From positions 65,126,620-65,190,619 of the forward strand of contig CM043956.1 in the NCBI GenBank assembly GCA_014529385.2: a stretch of 64,000 nt of DNA, written 5' to 3'. The stretch is from Adiantum capillus-veneris (taxonomy: Eukaryota; Streptophyta; Polypodiopsida; Polypodiales; Pteridaceae). Position 1 is the stretch's first letter. Every line of letters begins with the position of its first letter. Shown here in pieces: positions 1 to 12,760 of this stretch. Under the pieces are notes generated by a model. That model worked only from the letters and a program-made list of their open reading frames with translations. It did not search any database and had not been told where the DNA came from. The translations under genes were made by a program, and so were the position numbers.

Positions 1-420
1 GTAGGATGTCTTCAGCATAAATTTATCCTTCTGTGCAAGAAATGACATCATAGGAGCCAAAACCATGATGCATTGAGCCCATATACCAATTTTCAACCCA
101 TTTGGACATCAATTGCTACGCATGATGGACAATCTACCCAAATTGTGACCTAAAGCCTAAATCAGCCCAAAAAATCCACTTTTTGCCATCCAAATTCAAA
201 TCCAAGCTTATAACCATGTTCCATGAGCCTTACACTACCTGCATGTCAAGTATGAACCAATTCTGAAGAAAAAGACATCCTACGCGTAGGATGTCTAGAT
301 GGAATTTTTTGGCCAGATTTGCACTGTGAGCACATGCACAGCTTCACAAGTTCCTTTTAAGCTATAATTTCAATTTTCAAGTCATTTGGATAAGTAAAAC
401 TCAGTTTAGCAGCTGATATG
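1..420 (+). repeat. Palindrome-bearing ~285-bp tandem array (family-1 element, copy 1)
   Basis: Non-coding DNA upstream of ORF2 in the left family-1 element. A perfect 22-bp palindrome with core CATCCTACGCGTAGGATG lies at 274-295. The right half of another copy occupies 1-10, so the two copies are 285 bp apart. The same spacing recurs in the minus-strand copy at 25.6-26.5 kb. The flanking text between palindromes is only weakly conserved, so this is an old, diverged tandem array with a preserved landmark. The array continues beyond the left edge of the window. Confidence 0.7.
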
Positions 421-464
421 AAAAAAAAAACGCTAACTTTGGACTGTTGAGTGCAACAGGATCT

Positions 465-3400
465 ATGGAAGTCTCGAAGTCACCAGCAAAGAAAAGGAGA
501 ATGAAAATCAAAGATTATCTAGACGAGGTGGACCCTTTTGTCATTCCAGAGGGAACACTAAAGCCCACCAGCACCTGGATACAGGAAGATCTGTTAGAGT
601 CAAACGACTTAAAGATCTACCATGGAGTGTTCAAAGACAATGAAGGGAATGTAATAGAGCTGCCAAGAGAGCTCAATGAATTTTTCCAAAGCAAAAGGGC
701 CGGCTACTTGGAGAAAATTGACCTCCATAACTATTTCGAAGCAATACCAGCAGGGGTGGACGTCAAAAGAGTATGGGAGTTCGTAACAAGCATAAAAGAG
801 GATGGAGTGGCCAAGGTGACAGATTTGCATGGCAGACCCGATACAGAGATCATTATCATGGAGCGGATTGTAGCCCATGCACTAGATCTCTCCAATCAGG
901 GAGACAGTGTGACAAAAAGAAGGGATGAAGTCAAGGTGTACAAAGAGAAAAAGGCCAATTACACCTTTGAAGACATCGCCAACCCAAAGGTGGCGATCAT
1001 GATCCAATTGTACAACCAGTACTTCCACATGTGCACGAAGAGGCCACAGAAGTACAGGATGCCGCCAGGTGCAATTGCCACAACGTTTACTTGGGCAATG
1101 ACAAAAGGCACCCCAAAGATAATCAACTATGCGGAATACATACATGACAGCTTGGTAAAAATGGGCAACAAAAAGCCAACCTACATAGTGCCAGGAGAAA
1201 TGATAACCAAGGTAATTTATGCAGCACTACACGCCAAGGGAAGGTGGCATGACCCCCCATCTCAGAATGATTGGCTAAGGGTAAAGGAAGACAAAGAAGA
1301 CGAGCCACAACGAGCACCAAGGGTGGCTACAAGGTTGAAGAGACTGCTAGAGCCAGTTGCAGAGGAGAAACCTGATCAGAAGAAAGGAAAAAAGGAGTCT
1401 GCTCAAGTGCCGCTGCTCAAGTGCCGGCCAAAGAGACAAGATCACAAAAAGCGGCTAGACTCGAGAGGCTGATGGAGAGTTTCCGAGCAGAAAGAGCCCT
1501 CAAGGGTGATTTAAACGAAATATGGAAGCCATCTCTCGAGTCTATGTCTCGATCATCCAGAAGAGTGCAGAGGGACCGCTTTGAAGACTATATCAAGAAT
1601 TTCGAGATCCTTGATGCTGCAGCGGAAAACATTCCCCATGTACCTTTCACCGAGGAAGAAGTGGAGCAGATAAGGCAGACATTGCTAGATGAACAAGACA
1701 ACCAAGAAAGGGAAAGAAAAACGAAAGCGGACAGAGACTTAAAGGGCAAAACTGCAGCTTTACCAGATAGCCCTAAACCCAGCCCACAGCCATCACCGCC
1801 ACCATCACCACCTCCTAGCAGCCCTCCACCAGAAGATAAGGAGGCTGAGGACAAACAAGAAGAACACCAGGCTGAGGAGCAAGAGCAAAGGCAAGAACCT
1901 GAGCCCAAAGAAGAGGCCAAGCCTGCGTCTGAGCAAAAAGAACTAGAGGAGGCATATTATGCATTTTTGGACCTGCTAGCTGCAAGCTATACAATGGAAG
2001 AAGCCGCCACAGTCGCATTCGACTTGGCGAGGACACAGCATAAAGAACAGATGCCGGGAATCCGGCTAGTTGAGCTAAAGGAAATTGCTATCAACACGAT
2101 AGACTTGCACCCGCCCTCTAATGATTGGGACGTGGTGATGACAATGCTAGCTGGAATAAGAGCACAATCTGTGGCATCAGACAAAGAATTGATAACTCTA
2201 AAGGCCACCGAAGAAAAGACCAAGATGGAAAGGGATACTCTGCAGGCACAAAGCCAAGGACAAAAAGAGAGAGAAGCTGACCTCCAGGCCAGCTTGGCAA
2301 CGGCTCTACAAAACTTCCAAGAAAAGGAAGAAGCAAATGAGGCAGCAGCAAAAAGATTACAAGCAGTTGAAGAAGAGTGTCTGCAACTCAGCAAGTCATT
2401 GCGAGATGCCGAAAAAGAACGGGATAATCTGACGCTCCAGCTAGCAGAAGAAACTAAAGAAGTAGAGGCCATGAGGAATGCCAAGGAAAAGGCGGAGATA
2501 GAACAAAAAGCAAGCGTGGATGAAGTCCTTGAGCTCAAGGACCAATTAAAAGTCAAAGATCAAACCATCCAGAGGCTGTGAGCATCACCCGCTAGAGTTA
2601 GAGCTACGAGCTCGACTCAAATCATTTCTGAGAGTCAAATATATGAAGAGCAGATGCAAGAACTCCAGAAGGAGATGACTCTCGAGAAGAAGCAAAGGTT
2701 GATGATGGCTGAAGGTTCTATCGCAATGCAAACCAGAATGGAGGACAGCCAAAAAGCCCTACAAGAAGAATTGGAGAGCATAAAGATAAAGCTCGAGGAA
2801 GCCGAAAAAGTAAACGCTGAACTCAATGATCTCCTCATGACTATGGGCGGAGAAGCTGAAGCGGAAAAGCAAACACTCCTCAAGAAAATTGAGGAGTTGA
2901 AAGGCCGGCAACAAGCAGAAGCAGAAAGCTTAGGTCCAGCTGCCAATGAGGGCATCGACCTCGACAATGTGGCAGATCCTGTGGACACACCCATGCCAGA
3001 GGAAAGCACAGCAGGATCCTCTCAAGAGCCACAGGATCTAACACAAGAAGAGGAGGAAAAAATGCGTAAAGCAATAGAGGCAGAGCTCAGAGAAAGCACA
3101 AAGGAAGCCTTGGAATGGGAACAGAGGGTTTTCAAATCTATGACAATTCAAAAAATCGACGCCATCAATCTCAGGCGTGAATGGCTTCAACCCTCTCTCC
3201 CATATCCATCGCTGAAATATGAGGTGGCAACAATAAACAGGCGAATCAGAGAAGAGCCAACGGTCCCTCTCTACAACGCAGACACCTCGAGGCCAGAAGG
3301 AGTAAAGCTCATAGTGGATTCTCAGCCAAAGTGGAGGAAGGCTTGGCTTACCAAGTACCCGCAATACCTAATACACTTGGTAGAGGCACCTAGACACATC

Positions 3401-4146
3401 AGAGACAACCTCAGCTTCTGTCCTCTACCAAGGGTTAGGACGTGGAAAGCACAAGAAATCTTACAAAGAAGCCAACCCACTTGGCTGAACTACCCAAAGC
3501 TGCCAGGTATGAAGGCAGGTGAGAGAATAAGTGTACGATACATGGTGAAAACCCTAACGGGCGCCATAAAGTTGTTCACTGGCTCACCTGACCTTACATG
3601 CATTATGATGAGAAAGATCTGCAGAACCATCCTAGCAGTGTTCGAGACCTTCAAGCCCGGCCAGGCGACTGACACCATATTCTTCTTCTAGGATACATAC
3701 AGATGTGCTTATGATATGTCAGGTCAGCCTTTCAAGGAGGTGATACATGCGTTGTATCAAAGAATTATGTTTCTACCATAATACATACGGGCGCCATAAA
3801 GTTGTTCACTGGCTCACCTGACCTTACATGCATTATGATGAGAAAGATCTGCAGAACCATCCTAGCAGTGTTCGAGACCTTCAAGCCAGACCAGGTGACT
3901 GATAGCATATTCTTCTTCCAGGATACATACAGATGTGCTTATGATATGTCAGGTCAGCCTTCCAAGGAGGTGATACATGCGTTGTATCAAAGAATTATGT
4001 TTCTACCATCCTATCACCTCCAGGCTTTTGAAGAAGCATTCTACACGGGGTTCTTCACCATGCATACAGATATCTTTGACCCAACAATGCTAAATCTACA
4101 TGCATGGTACAAATCACTGCTAAAGATGTGGGAGACCATAAGATAA
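465..4146 (+). pseudogene. ORF2 of family-1 LTR element, coiled-coil protein (decayed copy 1)
   Basis: Retroelement-specific protein of unknown function. The ATG at 465 is chosen because it aligns with the ATG of the minus-strand copy at 25438. The order is an N-terminal globular region (about 300 residues, containing a YNQYFHMCTKRPQKYRMPPG segment), a Pro/Glu-rich stretch, a long heptad-like coiled coil (about 2150-2930) and a conserved C-terminal domain (about 3100-4146, with a CAYDMSGQPSKEVIHALYQR segment). Visible breaks are a 14-bp tandem duplication at 1399-1426 that shifts frame, an in-frame TGA at 2579-2581, and a 230-bp tandem duplication (3558-3787 and 3788-4017) whose first unit has stops. 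The N-terminal part resembles in layout the plant-transposon-protein domain of Athila-type elements; this is inference. It sits just before the polypurine tract and LTR, where an env-like ORF would be. Confidence 0.6.
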
Positions 4147-4184
4147 AGCAAAGGATCAAGGCCATGTCGGGGAGGACATGAACA

Positions 4185-4197
4185 AGGAGGGGGGGAA
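4185..4197 (+). other. Polypurine tract of family-1 element
   Basis: A purine run (AAGGAGGGGGGAA) directly abuts the TGTTAG start of the 3' LTR. The minus-strand copy has the equivalent tract next to its LTR at 21975. It is the expected plus-strand priming site of an LTR retrotransposon. Confidence 0.7.
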
Positions 4198-5128
4198 TGT
4201 TAGAAGCTGGACACACCCCACGGCATCTAACTACTCGGTGAACTATTATTTTTGTAATTATTCATTCATTGAGGAAAACCCGATTTTTCACATTGTACAT
4301 ATTGGGACTTACAAAAGTTTCCAAATTGTATCTCAGTTTTGATAGTTAGATTGAGTAGATGGTTGATTTTGGAACTTTAGGGTTTGAGAAGTTGTAAGGT
4401 ATATATACCACTTTTGACCTTAATGAAAAACCTTTTGTCATTTTAAACAAGTTTGAAGTCTGTGAGTGAGCGTACTGTGTACGTGAGATAGAGTGTGAGC
4501 TTCGTCTTGACGCTACGTGTGCTACGGTGATCGGAATCGGCTACGGAGAAGTGCAACGTGTTGCCCCCGACAAGAGCTACAAGCCAATACCAACATTGCG
4601 CACGTACGGTCCGACTTTGGGAGCTCCTTCTACGAGCTTCATCGGTTGTTTAGGTGAGCATACGTTATCTGATTTCGCATTGCAGCATATCCACGCGTTC
4701 ACATTGAGTAGAGCTACACATTAGGCACTTCAGATTTTGGAAACAAAGACCTGCAGATTTTGGCCAGACATCCTACGTGTTTCTGCACCGGGTGTTTTGG
4801 GTCGTGATTTTGGTTTATAGACCTTTGGGAGAGCGGCCTATAGGTATTATTAGGGTCTCCTTCAAGTTCTATGGTGTTTCGAAAGTGTTTGATGGGTGTT
4901 CGGCTCTAACAAGCATTGTAGGAAGATTCCTCTTTTGCACTTCTGAAGACTGTGACTTAGACAATCGGTAGGGACCTCTATAGGAATTAGTTAGGAGTCG
5001 GTCGAGTGTAGGTTGACACCTTATGCTTGCTTCCACGCGCCTGCGGGTCGAGCTTCGTCCTTAGCTGACATTACTTGTTAGGTGAGTTCTCGCTGTGCTG
5101 ACGTCCGTCGCGGCGTACCCGTCCAACA
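4198..5128 (+). repeat. 3' LTR of family-1 element (copy 1)
   Basis: 931-bp LTR starting TGTTAGAAGCTGG and ending CGTCCAACA. It is the same length as, and highly similar to, the LTR at 32682-33612. A TATA-like GTATATATACC lies near 4399, followed by a transcribed R/U5-like region. A partial copy of the internal palindrome (GACATCCTACGTG) lies at 4768-4780. Ends TGTT...AACA are inverted, as expected. The 5' partner LTR lies left of the window, so the target duplication cannot be tested. Confidence 0.8.
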
Positions 5129-5186
5129 TCCACGCACACACACACACACACGCCCTCACCGGCAGCGCAGTCCGCAATACACGAAT

Positions 5187-5217
<31 letters not shown>

Positions 5218-6262
5218 CACTCTCTCTCTCTACCTATATTCTACCCCCCCCCATCCACCTTGCGTAGAAAAACAGGCCGCCGGCCATCCACCAGAAGAAA
5301 AAAAAAACAAAAACTATATATACATTATATATATATATATATATATATAGCCCCCCCTTCCCACGCACGTTTTCGCACACACATGCCTATACAAAACACA
5401 CACACACGCCCTCATGCACGAATATATACACACACACACGCATATACGCACCGCACCGCAAATACGAAGAAAACGGCTATGACATCAACAAACAAAAGAA
5501 GAAGGATCTAAAGCACGCGCTGCCAACAACAAAAAGAGAAAATGCGCCAAAGGCATGCCCTGGACGACTCCGAGAAGAAGTACTCTCGACACTGACACAC
5601 CGGCAACAAGCCATTTTCCGACAACACGCAACCACGACGCCATCCCAGTAATTTATAGGTTATTTTCATCATTATTTGCAGTTTTCACCCGAGCCATTGT
5701 AAATTTCCATTCTTTGTAAATATCCTCTATCTAGGTGATGGTCACAAAGGCCCACCTAGAGATTCCCCTCTTTTAATAACCTCCCCAAAACAAAGCAAGA
5801 GTCAACCACACCGGGCCCACCACTTGCTTTGTCTCCCTGATTAAGATTACCCTAACCACACTAGGATTACCATAATCGAAGCAGTCAACACCTATAAATT
5901 GGCACTGAGAGGTCACTATCGGGGGGGGGGACAATTCATGAGGAATCAAGCATTTGGTAGAGTGTAGTAGGAAGGATTGACACTATCACCATCACGGGGA
6001 GGGGGATTCTATGTTGGGTTTGCCTTGGGAATTGTACCATGCAAAGGGAACCACATCCATCTCTCGATTCCAATGGTCAATGCACACACGTATGCACACT
6101 CTTGGTGGTGAGTATTCACAATCATTGAGCCGCCTTAGGGAACGCACCAAGTAGGTTGCACCACCTCCTCCCCCTACCTCTCTACCACCACGGCATGCCG
6201 CCTTGTAAATATTGCAAAAATAATTCACCCTCACACCCCCGAGGGTTTTCATTATTTGCAAG

Positions 6263-6342
<80 letters not shown>

Positions 6343-6540
6343 GTAGTCTTGCGGTGTTCATATCATCGTGGGTTTTGCGTCCTAGCCGCTCAAAGCTAGG
6401 TGGTGCCCCGTGTTTGCTTCACCGTGGCAGGCTCGAGGCAGGCCATTCGGCCCCCGGCGTTTTAGAGGCCGTCGGGGTTCGATGTCCGCTTTGCATCCGT
6501 CAACAGTACTGAGGTGTGTTTCCCCCATGGTTTGCAAACA
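5129..6540. repeat. Microsatellite-rich DNA without a recognisable gene
   Basis: Contains (CA)n at about 5137-5220, (TA)n near 5327-5349, further CA tracts to 5440 and a 72-bp (TC)n at 6266-6337. The stretch 5640-6540 has LTR-like features (CCTATAAATTGG near 5891, a GC-rich segment and a CAACAGTACTG end near 6500), but neither a partner LTR nor a PBS was found. No credible ORF is present; predicted ORFs here are microsatellite translations. Confidence 0.5.
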
Positions 6541-8690
6541 GTCTTCCCAGACAACTAGTAACGGGGAGTCACAATAGCATATAACATTGTTGAGGAATCA
6601 ACAATGTCTGGAATAATCGTCGTGGTTAAAAATCCACAAACACCCAAACCGAAGCATGATCTCTATTGGTGATTAGTAGACCCAAAAGTAATCTCATAGA
6701 TATAGTGCACATAGAGTGCAAAATGCTTCATAAGCAACAACTTAAGGAATATGCATGCCGTTCCAAATCAGCCTTTGCTAAACACTAGGGCCCATAACAC
6801 CTAGTGTGCATGCATTTAGCAAAAACAAACCCGAACCTGTATATCCATAATGATCCTTGCCAATACTTATGGCAAATGTGATGCACTTAGCACGCATTAA
6901 AAAGGAATGTAAATAGTTCTGAAAAGAAGCTAAATACTTTTAGTTGCAGTCTTTTGCAAGCCTTGCTGAAACGTCTGAATCACAATAGAAGGTGAAACAT
7001 TGATCACTTCTAGGTACAGACAATGAAATTAACAACTTATAGCCTTGCTGTATGTATAAACAACCATCTGTAATGTTGTTTAGCAATACTTGTAGCTGAA
7101 AAAGTCATTATAGGTATCCGATAATTTTTGGCCACTGAAATTTCTCCCGATACGTCGTACTGAAAATGGTCTAGAAAACAGATTTGTCCAGCACTTAGTT
7201 GGACTTTGTCGTGACACATAATTGAAATAATGGCACCAGTGTTAGTCCAAAGACTCATATTCTCCACATGTGGAATATGTCTCATGTGAGGATGTATATT
7301 AAAAAAAAAGAACATCCGTCAAGTAGAAGATGTACTTGTGTGTGGAGGTACACTAAATACTCTACGCCAAGAGTGAGAGGTACCCTCATTATCTTGCTCC
7401 ACACTGGCTAAACCGAACTCCTTGAGTTCCTAGACCATGTTGTATCCCATGTGACAACATGTGCCAAATTGAACCCTACAAGTAGGTTCGTAACAGTATA
7501 AGACAGAAAGGTAGATTAGACACTTTCCCCAAAATACTTTGTGCCGACATGCCCTTGGCATGGCTCTGTAACATTCAAGCGTACTTAGACGTCTTGAAAA
7601 ACCAAGCAAAGCATACTAAAAATGGAATAACACCAAATCAATAGATGCGTACCTGGAGATTTGAACGTAATGTACACTTACCTGTATTCAAATGGAGAGG
7701 AGCACGTCCCCTACCTGAAAAAACAAACAGCATTGCATTGGGAACCCTGGGTGTTGCCTTCGCAATCCAAACCCGTTGGGTAGAAGCTACATAGTCAAAC
7801 TCCTTGGTAAGACACTCCGTAGAACTGCGCAACTAGCAGGCAACGGTAACCAACCTAGTTAACCGTGTTTCGAATGATTGGAATCAACTTAAAAAGTTGA
7901 ATTTGTCCGCTACCCCATGGCTTCTTTCCTTGAAATTAGAACTAGGATAGATCAAACTATGATCCTCAATGCCTATGGGGAGATGTAGCAATCACCCGTC
8001 GGGACTTACCCCAAAACAATATATCCATAGACAATCCATAGTGCTATAGAGGGAGCCAGAGATCCACACAAGTGAAATGCCTAGCTCTTATGGACAGCGA
8101 TGCTGTCTCAACCTATTGTTGTATCTATACTCTGCGGTAAAGATCAGCTAATGGGATTTTAAGGTTATCAAAAACTCAACTCGAGCGTCGCACTGAAAAC
8201 ATGTAGTGCAAAATGACACACTAAACATCTGTAATGACAAGACTCTTGCTTGTCAATTAACGTCAATGTGTACTCCACTGGGTGGAGCTGTTCGATGTTG
8301 AGAACAATCATCCAAGGAATACCAACAATTGGGTCTTACCCTAGATTAAAAAGTGGCTCTTAGCCAGCGTGTGTGGCTCATAGCCCTCATGGCAGTTAGT
8401 GTTCAATCGTCAAATCGATGAAGACTAATCTAGATGGCATCTTGCCCAATTTCTAGTGGAGAGTTAGAGTAGCTTGGCTTGGGCTGACTCACCAGTGAAA
8501 CATGTATCAGGATATTATGAGAAATTTTTCATTATTCTAAGAGAGAGAGAGAGAGAGAGAGAATGAGAAAAACACAAACACATCTTGACCTACCTACCGT
8601 GCAGGGGTCGTGGTTGTATTAGAATGAGTTAGCATTGGCACTTTGCCTATAAATGAAGTCCAAATTTTAGGTTCCAAGTCAATGGGCAGT
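6541..8690. other. Unassigned intergenic or old-repeat DNA
   Basis: No gene recognised. Short minus-strand open segments (7037-7315 and 7638-7832) lack known motifs. The latter begins near a GTACGC splice-donor-like site, so degenerate exons are possible. A perfect 10-bp-stem hairpin (ACATTGTTGA, loop GGAA) lies at 6584-6607, and a short (GA)n at 8541-8562. Confidence 0.3.
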
Positions 8691-10130
8691 ATTGTGGCAC
8701 GCATGAGAAGATGTGCCTCAGGTGACATTGTCAAAGCACTTTGCTTTGCATAGCAAACAATATTCTCTAAAGTAAATGTGAAACAGGGAAAAACAAGGAA
8801 AACTTAGAATTGTCTAACCTGGTCGTTCGAATGTAACCCCTTGTCAGGTATATCATATACACCCTCAGGTATCGTTTACGCTTGTCTAGCACGTAATGAA
8901 AAACAACTTGCAGGCATATTGACAAATGTTCCTAAGTTCGTATGTGAATAGCATATTCCAAACGCTGAAAATGTCAATGCCAGATGTTGAAATTGAAGCC
9001 TTGCTTCACATAAGTAGTTATGGAGTTTTTGTGCTCCTAGCTAACGGAGACTCCTGCTAATAGACAAATGTCGTAGTAGCAAAGCAAAATCGACCCGATC
9101 GAGCAACTTCAACCAAAATTGGCTAGTGCTGTGTGGCAAGAATCCTTTTCCGGCTTATAGAAGCAGTGACAATTAGTCAGCCATGCCAAGCACTTTGCAC
9201 TCTTCATCAAGTCGAACAGCAATGTGATTTTGCATCAAAGTGAACCGCTGACGAGCCGTGCTGCAGATGAGGGCGGTAGATATGCAAACCATGCTTTATT
9301 CAAGTTGGCAAGGTAAGCATGGGTCTTATGCCAATAACGGATACAACATGGCATGCATAAAACAATTTTTCCAATGATAATTATGTCCCATATGCAGAAG
9401 ACGTATGCATGCAATCCTAGACATGAATGATCAGTCATGTTTAGTCAATCCTCCATGCCGATAAATGGAAGTGACTAAAGTTAATACTAGCCGTGTTGTA
9501 CTGACAATTAAGCCTTTCCTGATAAAATCCAACTTACCCCTTGGGCGGCCATCATGGCATAAGTTTGCATTCACAAACCCAACAAAAGGCAAATGATGAC
9601 ATAGCCAATTCGAAAGTAAAGTGCTACTGAAACCTGCGTACCTGGAAATGTGTCAGAGTTTCCAATGTGCCTCGCAATATGCCGGAGGATTTTCATATAC
9701 CAACGCCGCTTAATTCCTTTATCCCTTGGACAACCGATTGTGTCGGATACAATCGTCAAGTCCATGTCGTCGCAGTGGCGTGGAGCCTTGCTCCTCTTGA
9801 CATACTATCGGATGCACCATGAAGCATCTCCCATATACCAAACATCCTTTGAGATGTACCGAATTCTGTCAGAAATCCTTGAATCCATGACCTTGTCTTG
9901 CAGGGTGTTCATTCAACTTTTTGTGAATATAAAAAATCAGCGACTTGTCGAATATGTGTCATAATCTTGCCAAGGTGCAGCACCTTGCCATACTCGATGA
10001 AGATTTTTTAATTTTTGTCTTTGTTGATTTTACTGAGGTTGCCATGGCCTCAACATACTTACGAGATCCCACCTTTGAAGTGAATACCATCATGCATACT
10101 GAAAGGCAATTATTTGGCCAATGCCGTTGC
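8691..10130 (-). repeat. Unclassified interspersed repeat, copy A
   Basis: Shares blocks with 33918-35590. Examples are the segment around 8930-9010 versus 34430-34520 (AAGTTCGTATG, ATAGCATATTCC, GAAGCCTTGCTTC) and 9835-9995 versus 35405-35575 (TGAATCYATGACCTTGTC, CTTGTCGAATATGTGTCATA). Minus-strand open segments are bounded by splice-like donors (for example GTACGCAGG near 9645), so a multi-exon transposon gene or captured host gene is possible. No protein family was recognised. Confidence 0.45.
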
Positions 10131-10768
10131 ATGTGACGTGCAAACATGCCCTCCTTGCAGGCTATGTAGCTAAACATGCCTTGCTTGTGCAAGCAACATG
10201 CCATGCATGTAATGCCTTGAAAAGATTTGATAACATGTGCATGCCGTTTTTGGCCATGCATGTGAGGGAAGGTGCACTGCTGCCTATGGGAACCACGCCA
10301 TGCAAAATTTAAGGGATTAAAAAAATACAATAAAAGGGAAATTTTAACCTGTTGCTACTGCAGGCGATGGTAGAGGCGGCCATCTGCGCACAGGCCATGC
10401 AAGATATGTAGCGCAAGAGGTTGCTCCTTTCAAGGCGCCCTTGTGACGAAAATTTCTCCCCACGCTAGCGCGCTCCCAAAGATCCCGTGCTGGCCAACTT
10501 TGGCGCAGGTCGACTGCCACCCTTCTCGTGTTAGCGGCCCCTCCCACGCGGGTAGCGAGATTCCTTGCTTGTACTCAAGGGGCCATGCCCGCCCTTCAGA
10601 ATCGAGAAGAGGACATCCTCATGGAGCTTGCCCACGACCCACCTCCATGGAACTCCGAGAGAGAGAGAGAGAGAGAGGGATTGCCTTCTTCTTTAATCGA
10701 GGGAGAGAGAGAGACCTAAAGAGAGAGAGAGTCCTTTCCCCTCCTCCATAGCTCTCCCCTCCCCTTGA
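10131..10768 (-). other. Internal leader region of a minus-strand copia-like element (probable)
   Basis: Non-coding, purine/pyrimidine-biased DNA with GA tracts at 10661-10740. Its right border is the copia-type primer-binding site at 10769-10780, so on the minus strand this would be the sequence just 3' of the PBS. No gag or pol similarity was seen. The CATGCC-rich segment 10090-10270 is a short-word repeat. Confidence 0.35.
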
Positions 10769-10780
10769 GCTCTGATACCA
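10769..10780 (-). other. Copia-type primer-binding site (initiator tRNA-Met)
   Basis: On the minus strand the sequence reads TGGTATCAGAGC, the standard Ty1/copia PBS complementary to the 3' end of initiator tRNA-Met. It is preceded on that strand by CCCTTTCAC, so an LTR ending in CA would lie immediately to the right, starting at 10782 on the plus strand. The far end of that LTR was not located. Confidence 0.6.
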
Positions 10781-10781
10781 G

Positions 10782-12760
10782 TGAAAGGGCATGGGAACTG
10801 AACATGCTAATCTCCACCTAGCCATGCCCTATATAGGCCCTTGGCCTGCTAAATATAGGGACCCCCTTGACTGCATGTCCATCATGGCCCTTGGCCGCGA
10901 CTGGTCCTACCCTTGTCTTGACAGAGCCCCACGTTTTTGGATCAAAATTCTCTTTTGCTACCCAGTACATTTGGCTTTGTATCTTGTTTGTTGTTTCAAT
11001 CTTTTATTTGAAAATTCATAAAACTTATCCTCTTTTCCTATGTTTTGGTCTCACTAGAATTTGTGCAATTGCATGTCTTGATTGAACTTATAAAGAGGTT
11101 TGTCTAGCTTAAAGATGTATCGTATGGACACCTCATGCATTAATTTCATGCATGTTATCTCATCTTTTGCACTCTCCACTTCTTTGCTCATCTGCCTCAT
11201 GAATCATTCCAACCATTTTGAAGGGAATAATTTCATAACTCTCTTCAATGCAAAATTTGATAAGGGTGACCTCATTCAAACATACATCCATGGTGGCTAG
11301 TATTTGATCCCTTTTTAGAGGTTCAAAAAGATCCTTCGGAAAAGGTTCTAGCATGTAAACATAATCTTCCAATGATATTTCTAGCCGGCACTCTTTGAGG
11401 AGATACTCACAGTTTAAATCTCCATAGATCCAAATATGAACTTTGGACTACAATCATGTAGGATCCTCTTGTTCATTGATCCTTGTTGAATCAAAATCTT
11501 GGATAGGTGTTTAATTGACATCTCTATATCTATGATCCTTTAGACTCGCTCTCATAGTTGTTTCCTTATGATGTGAATACATATGGTTGCAACCCCATTT
11601 TTGAGCCATTTTAAGTTTCTTCTTGAATAAACATCCCAAAATAACATCAAAACTTTGTATTTTACCAATTTTTTCTACTGTAAACATATGTTCATACTCA
11701 ATCCCACATTATGTGACTAGTATATATTCTAACATACCCATTGGATTTTTCACATAGCCATCTACTAATAGTAATTTCATGAGTGCCTTACTTAGAGCTA
11801 ATTTTTTCCGTTTATCCAAATTTTACGTCGTAATAATGGCTACACCCTCTCAATTGTCAAGGATAGCCAAGATTTTGAAGCCTTTGTTCTCCACACATAA
11901 CCTTATGTTTCCTTTCTCTCCCTTACAATAGTCACCCACTTTATTGGCAAGTACTAGCTCTGCGTTTTTCCAATATGTCTTGTTTTATTTATTTTTTACT
12001 CCATGTCCTTGAATAGAAATTTGATATCCACTTTTTTCAAGTTTTTGACCACTTCAACCCACACACATGGCCTGATTTTTAGCAATTATGCTAACTTTAC
12101 CATACACTAAATCGACAATTCTTGTAAATTCCTTGCCCCAATTGTTTGTGGAATTTTATTCCATTATTATGATGGTACAACTATCAATTTCAATTTAACT
12201 TCATGCTCTTCCATATATGATGGTAGATTCTCCATTGTGTGTGGTTTTCTCTCGCTGGAAACCACAAATCCAATGTCACCGTAAATTGATTGGAACTTCA
12301 AGTCTAGGTGCTTATGATCTAATCTTATCTTTGTAAAGGAAGTAAATCGGAATGGTTTTCTTCCTTCTTTAGCATTCTTAATTGTTTCACATAATTCATT
12401 TGGTCATGGCCGAGTGTATCTCTAGTATAGTTACCGATCTAAGTCTATCTTTGTTGGGGAAGTAGATTGGTGTGGTGTGCTTCTCTCTTTAGCATTCCTA
12501 ATTGTTGCTTCACATATCTCATTTGGCCATGACCCAATTCTATCTGTAGTATAGATACCATCCAAGATGAGCGGCATCTTCCCCTTAAGGTTAGCCCAAC
12601 TTGATTTGGCAAGTGCCCTCTTAAACTAGCCCCATTATTCATATCTTTAATCAACATGGGTACGTGCAATCTTTGAAGTCCATCTATATACTTCCAATGG
12701 ATGACCTTCACAACCACCCAAGGTGTCACTACACAAAGACAATTTCAAATTGGGACCTAT
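10782..12760 (-). pseudogene. Degenerate minus-strand LTR-retroelement relic with protease-like region
   Basis: Reading the minus strand with frame changes gives pieces resembling a Ty3/gypsy gag-protease region: VDGYVKNPMGMLEYILVT, then EYEHMFTVEKIGKIQSFDV and an ILG-like motif, then MAQKWGCNHMY, at about 11880-11540. The piece at 11160-11400 continues it. Many stops interrupt it. At 12327-12446 and 12447-12566 a 120-bp tandem repeat occurs. Identification rests on the pattern of the protease C-terminal DVILG motif, so it is tentative. The first few hundred bases may instead be the LTR linked to the PBS at 10769. Confidence 0.35.

Noticed and set aside
1588-1920. Minus-strand Ser/Cys-rich ORF
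   Set aside because: Shadow of the Pro/Glu-rich ORF2 segment on the plus strand.
5082-5511. Overlapping ORFs rich in His/Thr
   Set aside because: They translate CA/TA microsatellites and have no protein-like composition.
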